Shown here: positions 6,239-10,503 of the stretch, one piece after another
Layout: each line of letters opens with the position of its first letter
Position numbering within the stretch: the stretch's first letter is position 1
From: Thiotrichaceae bacterium UBA7359
GTDB lineage: Bacteria > Pseudomonadota > Gammaproteobacteria > Eutrophobiales > Eutrophobiaceae
DNA: 10,503 bases
Assembly (NCBI GenBank): GCA_905182825.1
Contig: CAJJDJ010000006.1
Location: 1 to 10,503 of the forward strand
Direction of reading: 5' to 3'
The notes under the pieces: generated by a model
What the model was told of the DNA's origin: nothing
The model's database searches: none
The model's input: the letters and a program-made list of their open reading frames with translations, nothing else
Made by a program: the position numbers and the translations under genes

Positions 6239-7831
6239 TTATTGTGGTTGTATTGAATCTTGATCAATTGATGCATCGAACGTATCCATTAATGACTTTA
6301 CTGTTGGATCATTTTTTAAAGAATTTTCAGCCGCTTTTTGCTTCTCTTTCTTTAATCGGGCATTGGTTTCAAAAGGTGTTTCATTAGTTGAATCTTCCAC
6401 CAAGATCACTAATTTAACATCTTTTCTAAAACGAGCTTGAATTGTTTGCTCAAAACGATCTTTTTGATTTTGATTTAACATTAAGTGTTCTTGTGTTGGT
6501 GCTAATGACAACGTTATACGATTGTTGTCATGTGTCTTCAAAACACAATTTTCAGCCAATTCTTTTACCAATCCGGTCAATTCCATTTGTTCGATGATTT
6601 TTTCCCATTCATTATCAGAGGTTATTTTTTTTATTGATGTTTTATTTTCCTTTGCTTCCTGTTTTAATATTGGTGTCACAGAATTCTTTGAGACCACCTC
6701 TGATGATGTTTTAGGCTTTAATTTGCTAAATTTTGGTCCATTTCCTGTGTTCGGTCTAAATGCCAACATCCTTATCATAACCATTTCAAAGCCTGACTTA
6801 ACATCTGGAGCAAAATAAATATCCTTACGTCCCATCATGCCTATTTGATAATAAAGTTGAGTGTCTTCTTTATTCATTGCATTAGCAAAATCAACTAATA
6901 TAGAATTATCTTTTATTGGATTGCTAGAGTTTGCTGGCAGTACTTGAATAATCGCGATTTTTTGTAGCAGACTTAATAATTCTGCCAACAAGGCATCAAA
7001 GTCTGGGTTTTGTAATGCAATAGACTCGATTGTACTTAATAATGATTCTGGATCAGCATCAATCAAAGCCTGAATAAGGCCATTCAAATCAGCACTACTT
7101 ATCGTTCCCATCATAGCGCGAACCTGAGATTCTTCCAAAATTCCACCGCCATAAGCAATCGCTTGATCCAATAAACTTAGCGCATCACGCACACTTCCAG
7201 TCGCACCACGAGCAATGAGCTCTACCGATTCAGAATCGAAATCTATTTTTTCTTGCCCCAATATCATTTCAATCTGTTTGGCAATTTGATGATTAGTTAG
7301 ATGACTTAAATTAAATTGTAAGCATCGCGACAATATCGTGACAGGTAATTTTTTAGGTTCAGTTGTTGCCAGTAAAAATTTAACATGGGGTGGTGGTTCT
7401 TCAAGTGTTTTTAATAAGGCATTGAAGCTATGATTAGAAAACATATGGATTTCATCTATTAGATAAACTTTATATCTACCAATGCTCGGAGCGTACTGAA
7501 CATTATCCATCAGATCGCGTGTTTCCTCTACTTTGGCTCGAGACGCGGCATCAACTTCAATTAAATCAACAAATCGACCTTCGTCTATCGCAACACAAGC
7601 ATTACATATTCCACAAGGAGTTGAACTTACACCAGTATCACAATTTAAACACTTAGCTAGAATTCTAGCCAAAGTTGTCTTACCCACTCCACGTGTGCCA
7701 GTAAACAAATAAGCATGATGTAAACGTTCTTGGTCTAGCGCGTTAGTCAATGCTTTTAAAACATGTGACTGTCCGACCATATCTCGGAATGATTTTGGTC
7801 TCCATTTACGTGCAAGGACTTGATAAGTCAT
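6239..7831 (-). CDS. dnaX: DNA polymerase III subunits tau/gamma (clamp loader ATPase)
   Basis: DnaX is the AAA+ motor subunit of the clamp loader; full-length tau also ties the loader to the polymerase alpha subunit and DnaB helicase. Seen in order: Walker A GTRGVGKT (45-52), a zinc module with Cys64, 73, 76 and 79, Walker B LIDEIH (124-129), sensor-1 region LLATTEP (153-159), and the SRC arginine-finger motif (168-170). Residues after about 370 are the linker and tau-specific region, ending with a conserved-looking VKSLMDTFDASIDQDSIQP (511-529). At 530 residues tau is shorter than the 643 of E. coli, mainly in the linker. A poly-A slip site at codons 400-402 probably yields a gamma form (separate entry). 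No strong Shine-Dalgarno precedes the ATG; the upstream bases are almost all A and T. First gene of dnaX-ybaB-recR. Confidence 0.98.
   Translation of the reverse strand: MTYQVLARKWRPKSFRDMVGQSHVLKALTNALDQERLHHAYLFTGTRGVGKTTLARILAKCLNCDTGVSSTPCGICNACVAIDEGRFVDLIEVDAASRAKVEETRDLMDNVQYAPSIGRYKVYLIDEIHMFSNHSFNALLKTLEEPPPHVKFLLATTEPKKLPVTILSRCLQFNLSHLTNHQIAKQIEMILGQEKIDFDSESVELIARGATGSVRDALSLLDQAIAYGGGILEESQVRAMMGTISSADLNGLIQALIDADPESLLSTIESIALQNPDFDALLAELLSLLQKIAIIQVLPANSSNPIKDNSILVDFANAMNKEDTQLYYQIGMMGRKDIYFAPDVKSGFEMVMIRMLAFRPNTGNGPKFSKLKPKTSSEVVSKNSVTPILKQEAKENKTSIKKITSDNEWEKIIEQMELTGLVKELAENCVLKTHDNNRITLSLAPTQEHLMLNQNQKDRFEQTIQARFRKDVKLVILVEDSTNETPFETNARLKKEKQKAAENSLKNDPTVKSLMDTFDASIDQDSIQPQ
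6615..6632 (-). other. dnaX: Probable dnaX slip site giving the short gamma subunit
   Basis: On the minus strand, eight consecutive A residues (6625-6632) are read in frame as ATA AAA AAA ATA (Ile400 Lys401 Lys402 Ile403), which contains the heptamer A_AAA_AAA in slippage phase. A -1 shift, or insertion of one A in the transcript, gives AAT AAC CTC TGA, with the stop at 6615-6617 and a 405-residue product. Loss of one A gives an immediate TAA after Lys402. The truncated protein keeps the whole AAA+ and oligomerisation part (about 1-370) and loses the tau-specific end, as gamma does in E. coli (A_AAA_AAG frameshift) and Thermus (transcriptional slippage on an A run). An AGGA lies about 15 bases upstream; I see no strong stem-loop downstream. 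Confidence 0.65.
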
Positions 7832-7967
7832 AGCTTTTTATTTTTTATTTTTTTAATTAACACTGAAAATTACATCATAATTTAACTATACTATAAATGA
7901 GGAAACCCATCACCGCGAAACGTTTTGAATTTTCACAAATACCATACAAATACGATATGAAAAAAAT
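7832..7967 (-). promoter_or_regulatory. Leader between ffs and dnaX
   Basis: This 136-base AT-rich stretch separates the SRP RNA from dnaX. Two overlapping minus-strand TATAGT hexamers (7885-7890 and 7890-7895) could be -10 boxes about 55-60 bases before the dnaX ATG, but I find no acceptable -35 at normal spacing. The T run (7960-7966 on the minus strand) immediately after the SRP RNA probably ends that transcript. No convincing small ORF is present. Confidence 0.25.
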
Positions 7968-8082
7968 GGCGGCGGCCCATACCGCCCCTACCCCGTCACA
8001 CACATCGACTGCTGCCGTTGCTTCCTTCCGGACCTGGCGGGATTCACAATTTCGTGTTGCGAGGGGACCGGTAAAGGCCACC
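7968..8082 (-). ncRNA. ffs: Signal recognition particle RNA, small bacterial (4.5S) type
   Basis: The SRP RNA binds Ffh and FtsY to target nascent membrane proteins to the inner membrane. On the minus strand the near-invariant apical domain CCAGGTCCGGAAGGAAGCA is present (about 8018-8036), including the GGAA tetraloop region. The arms pair end to end: GGTGGCC (8082-8076) with GGCCGCC (7977-7971), then ACCG with CGGT and CCCCT with AGGGG, giving one long hairpin of about 112 nucleotides with no Alu domain, typical of proteobacteria. The exact ends are inferred from pairing; a run of seven T residues (7960-7966) just beyond the 3' arm probably acts as terminator. The transcript may begin further upstream with a leader removed by RNase P, as in E. 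coli. Its position between bioA and dnaX recalls pseudomonads, where the SRP RNA gene also lies near dnaX. Confidence 0.95.
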
Positions 8083-8152
8083 ATTGAACGAGCAAGGATG
8101 ATATCAACTACAAAATCATTTGGACACCATGATTATTTAAAATAAGTGTTTT

Positions 8153-9436
8153 CTAACTATCATTTATGAGAGAGACTATGGCACTAGTTAAAGTTCCTAA
8201 ATCATCATTATCTATAATGTATGGAGGCATAATATAGATCAACTTACCAAATGGACGTATCCATACTCCTGCTTCCACAAATTTCGGTACTATTGTGTAC
8301 ATATCAACTAATTCTTTTAATTCTACAACGCCAATGCCACCTAAAACACGGACATCATTTACCTTAGGTGAGTTGCGACAAGGAGCCAAGCCTTTCTCTA
8401 AATATTGTTGAATTCGATTAATATTTTCTTGCCATTTAGACTCTACTAATAAACAGATACTGGTAAGTGCCGCTCTACAAGCCAATGGATTCCCCATAAA
8501 AGTAGGCCCATGCATAAAAACCCCAGGTTCGCCTCTATCGATTGTCATATATATTTCTTGTTTTGTTAATGTTGCTGCCAAAGACAAGTATCCACCAGTC
8601 AAAGCCTTACCAATACACATGATATCAGGAACAATATCAGCATGTTCACAGGCAAATAATTTTCCTGTTCGACCAAACCCTGTCGCTATTTCATCGAAGA
8701 TTAGCAACAAATTATGTTCATCACATAATTTACGAGCTTTTACTAAATAGTCTGCTGAATAGAACCACATTCCACCCGCACCTTGAACTATCGGCTCCAT
8801 AATCAAGGCTGCGCAGTGTTCTCCATGTTCCGTTAATACTTTTTTGAGTGCTGCAATATTATTGTCTGTACAGGGCTCACCGAAGCGACATTGAGGTTGT
8901 TCGATAAATATCTGTTTAGGAAGCATGCCAGAAAACAAACTATGTATGCCTGTCTCAGGATCAGATACTGACATTGCACCTAAGGTATCACCATGATATC
9001 CCGAACGTAAACTGATAAATCGTTGTCGTTTTGTTTTTCCTTTGGCATGCCAATATTGAATCGCCATCTTCATCGCAACTTCAACTGCAACTGAACCAGA
9101 ATCAGAGTAAAAGACAGCATTTAAAGGTTCGGGAGTGATGTCTATTATCTTTTCAGTTAGTCTAATTGCCGGAGTATGAGTTAAACCACCGAACATGACA
9201 TGCGCCATATCTTTAAGTTGTTGTTCTAGAGCTAGATTCATTGCTGGATGATTATAGCCATGAATCACACTCCACCAAGATGACATCCCATCAATCAGCT
9301 CTTGTCCATTACTGAGTTTTAGACGTACACCATTGGCGGAGTCTACATGGTAAATCGGTAAGTCAGAGGACATGGCGCTATAAGGATGCCAGATTAAGTT
9401 TTTATCGATATTAAGTAATTCGTTTAAGTCTTGCAT
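8153..9436 (-). CDS. bioA: Adenosylmethionine-8-amino-7-oxononanoate aminotransferase
   Basis: BioA is a cytoplasmic PLP enzyme that converts KAPA to DAPA in biotin synthesis, using S-adenosylmethionine as amino donor. The 427-residue product matches the family length. Diagnostic features are IWHPYS (15-20) with Tyr19, WWSVIHGYNHP (54-64), SDSGSVAVEVAMKMA (111-125), SGYHGDTLGAMSVSDP (145-160) with Tyr147, the PLP-contacting Asp248 in FDEIATGFGRTG (247-258), the Schiff-base Lys277 in CIGKALTGGY (274-283), and HGPTFMGNPLACRAA (309-323). These distinguish it from other class III aminotransferases. No other biotin gene is in the window, and no BirA-type operator palindrome is visible upstream. 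It is divergent from the cyclophilin gene. Confidence 0.97.
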   Translation of the reverse strand: MQDLNELLNIDKNLIWHPYSAMSSDLPIYHVDSANGVRLKLSNGQELIDGMSSWWSVIHGYNHPAMNLALEQQLKDMAHVMFGGLTHTPAIRLTEKIIDITPEPLNAVFYSDSGSVAVEVAMKMAIQYWHAKGKTKRQRFISLRSGYHGDTLGAMSVSDPETGIHSLFSGMLPKQIFIEQPQCRFGEPCTDNNIAALKKVLTEHGEHCAALIMEPIVQGAGGMWFYSADYLVKARKLCDEHNLLLIFDEIATGFGRTGKLFACEHADIVPDIMCIGKALTGGYLSLAATLTKQEIYMTIDRGEPGVFMHGPTFMGNPLACRAALTSICLLVESKWQENINRIQQYLEKGLAPCRNSPKVNDVRVLGGIGVVELKELVDMYTIVPKFVEAGVWIRPFGKLIYIMPPYIIDNDDLGTLTSAIVSLINDS

Positions 9437-9554
9437 AATTGTTTTATGATAATACGTATGAACATAATTGACACAAAGTTTTATTATTGAACTTAAAATT
9501 ATTTCTTGAAGTCTTAAAACTGGAAAACATTTTAATATTTAAACGGAATACACT
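9437..9554. promoter_or_regulatory. Divergent promoter region between bioA and the cyclophilin gene
   Basis: The minus strand has TTGTGT (9471-9476), a 16-base spacer and TATTAT (9449-9454), a plausible bioA promoter. The plus strand has a perfect TTGACA (9468-9473) overlapping it, and TAAAAT (9494-9499) as possible -10, though the 20-base spacer is longer than ideal. The overlapping -35 boxes suggest the two promoters could interfere. A weak CGGAA precedes the cyclophilin ATG. All are visual matches in AT-rich DNA. Confidence 0.35.
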
Positions 9555-10154
9555 ATGTCTATGAACTTTATTAATGCAAAAAATATTTATCGCTTCAATA
9601 TCAGTTTTTTACTTTTGATAATGTCTACTTTTATCTTTGCTGAGGAACCTGTACCAACAAGCGTCATCGAAACGAAATTTGGTAATATCGAACTTCGATT
9701 TTTCCCTGATGATGCGCCTAAACATGTCGATAATTTTTTAACATTAGCAAGATCAGGATTTTATGACGGGACTATTTTTCATCGCGTCATTCCAGGTTTT
9801 ATGATTCAGGGAGGAGATCCATTAACAAAAGGTACAGACAAATCACTCTACGGTACAGGTGGCCCTGATTACAAAATCCCTTCTGAATTTAATAAACGTC
9901 CCCATAAAAGAGGCGTCCTCTCGATGGCGCGTTCCCAAGATCCAAACAGTGCAGGCTCTCAATTTTTTATTGTTGTAAAGGACTCAAAGTTTCTTGATGG
10001 ACAATATACTGTGTTTGGTGAAGTGACTGAAGGTATAGACATCGTAGACAAGATTGTTTCACAAAAACGAGATAGCAAAGACAATCCCCTAGAACGTATT
10101 CAAATAAATATTCGACTAATCGAACAGGATAAAACACCCATTAAAGATTTATAG
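9555..10154 (+). CDS. Exported cyclophilin-type peptidyl-prolyl cis-trans isomerase
   Basis: The enzyme speeds cis-trans isomerisation of X-Pro bonds in folding proteins. The 199-residue product begins with a signal peptide: basic residues Lys9 and Arg13, a hydrophobic core (14-28) and likely cleavage after Ala29, so the periplasm is the expected location, as for E. coli PpiA. The cyclophilin fold (about 35-190) shows FHRVIPGFMIQGGDP (75-89) with catalytic Arg77 and Gln85, LSMAR (122-126), SQFFIV (135-140) and FLDGQYTVFGEV (146-157). Phe146 replaces the Trp that in human cyclophilin A binds cyclosporin, as in other bacterial cyclophilins of low drug sensitivity. A second ATG lies six bases downstream of the chosen start. 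It is a single gene divergent from bioA; its substrates are unknown. Confidence 0.94.
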   Translation: MSMNFINAKNIYRFNISFLLLIMSTFIFAEEPVPTSVIETKFGNIELRFFPDDAPKHVDNFLTLARSGFYDGTIFHRVIPGFMIQGGDPLTKGTDKSLYGTGGPDYKIPSEFNKRPHKRGVLSMARSQDPNSAGSQFFIVVKDSKFLDGQYTVFGEVTEGIDIVDKIVSQKRDSKDNPLERIQINIRLIEQDKTPIKDL

Positions 10155-10207
10155 TGATAAAGCCTATGCATTAAAAAAAAAATTATGGCGTAACTCTTAT
10201 TCTCAAT

Positions 10208-10503
10208 CTAGGAAGTATGAATCTTTATATAATCGGACAGAGTCTTACGTATAAATATTTTTCCCTTTTCAGAATCATATGGCTGAATTTGTAATTTTTC
10301 CGCATAATCGAACAGATTGATAAAAAGAGGTTGTCCATGTACTAATTTCTCCAACACTAGCACTGATTTTTTATGAATAAGTTCTGACCATATAATTCGT
10401 ACATCTCGCCAGTAAGAGCTGGTTTTTTCCCAATAACGGTGACCCGGAGTGAAATCATGTTCGACAATTCGTTCATATCGATTTAAACCTAACTCCTTAG
10501 ATA
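10208..10503 (-). CDS. C-terminal end of an unidentified protein, cut by the right edge
   Basis: The minus strand is open in one frame from the right edge to a TAG at 10208-10210, giving 97 residues of a gene whose start lies beyond the window. The other two minus frames stop within the first 15 bases of the edge, and the composition looks like real protein: many aromatic residues (RYWEKTSSYWRDVRIIW), a hydrophobic SVLVLEKLVHGQPLFINLF stretch and a charged tail ending KIHTS. No membrane helix, metal site or nucleotide-binding loop is evident. I do not recognise the family. The gene converges on the cyclophilin gene, with 53 bases between the stops and no clear terminator hairpin there. Confidence 0.6.
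   Translation of the reverse strand, partial: SKELGLNRYERIVEHDFTPGHRYWEKTSSYWRDVRIIWSELIHKKSVLVLEKLVHGQPLFINLFDYAEKLQIQPYDSEKGKIFIRKTLSDYIKIHTS

Noticed and set aside
7875..8145. Short ORFs on both strands (about 69 and 82 codons) in the gap between dnaX and bioA
   Set aside because: They lie across the SRP RNA, whose conserved apical motif and pairing arms explain the sequence; neither has a protein-like family signature or a good ribosome-binding site.
1..10503. Search for a new defence, mobile or gene-cluster system
   Set aside because: Nearly every gene is a recognised core function in a familiar order; no repeats, integrase, transposase, toxin pair or composition shift is visible.

Overview
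The window is ordinary chromosomal housekeeping sequence from an AT-rich gammaproteobacterium. I judge the class from the proteins (Orn, a fused Nnr epimerase/dehydratase, TsaE, DnaX/YbaB/RecR, BioA) and from a small Alu-less 4.5S-type SRP RNA lying just upstream of dnaX, as in pseudomonads. No genus can be named from the sequence alone. Coding density is high and gaps are short. I see no insertion sequence, prophage, CRISPR array, tRNA or rRNA.

Layout. Positions 101-2612 (minus strand) hold a tight cluster, orn - nnr - tsaE: RNA turnover, repair of damaged NAD(P)H, and the ATPase needed for t6A tRNA modification. It is bounded by a divergent gap at 2613-2718. Positions 2719-4253 (plus strand) hold a Ste24-like M48 membrane metalloprotease gene overlapping by ATGA with a gene for a tiny exported single-CXXCH c-type cytochrome-like protein. 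Position 4309-5163 (minus) is an EamA/DMT-family membrane transporter. Positions 5260-7831 (minus) are the classic recombination/replication operon dnaX - ybaB - recR. The 4.5S SRP RNA gene (ffs, about 7968-8082, minus) and bioA (8153-9436, minus) lie upstream on the same strand. Position 9555-10154 (plus) is a periplasmic cyclophilin-type peptidyl-prolyl isomerase divergent from bioA. From 10208 to the right edge is the C-terminal end of an unidentified minus-strand gene.

The most informative non-obvious signal is inside dnaX. A run of eight A residues sits in the phase A_AAA_AAA at codons 400-402, and both shifted frames stop almost at once. This predicts a short gamma-type clamp-loader subunit (about 402-405 residues) alongside the 530-residue tau form, made by ribosomal frameshifting or transcriptional slippage. 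The second point of interest is the M48 protease/mini-cytochrome pair. I found no convincing evidence of an undescribed defence, mobile or regulatory system.
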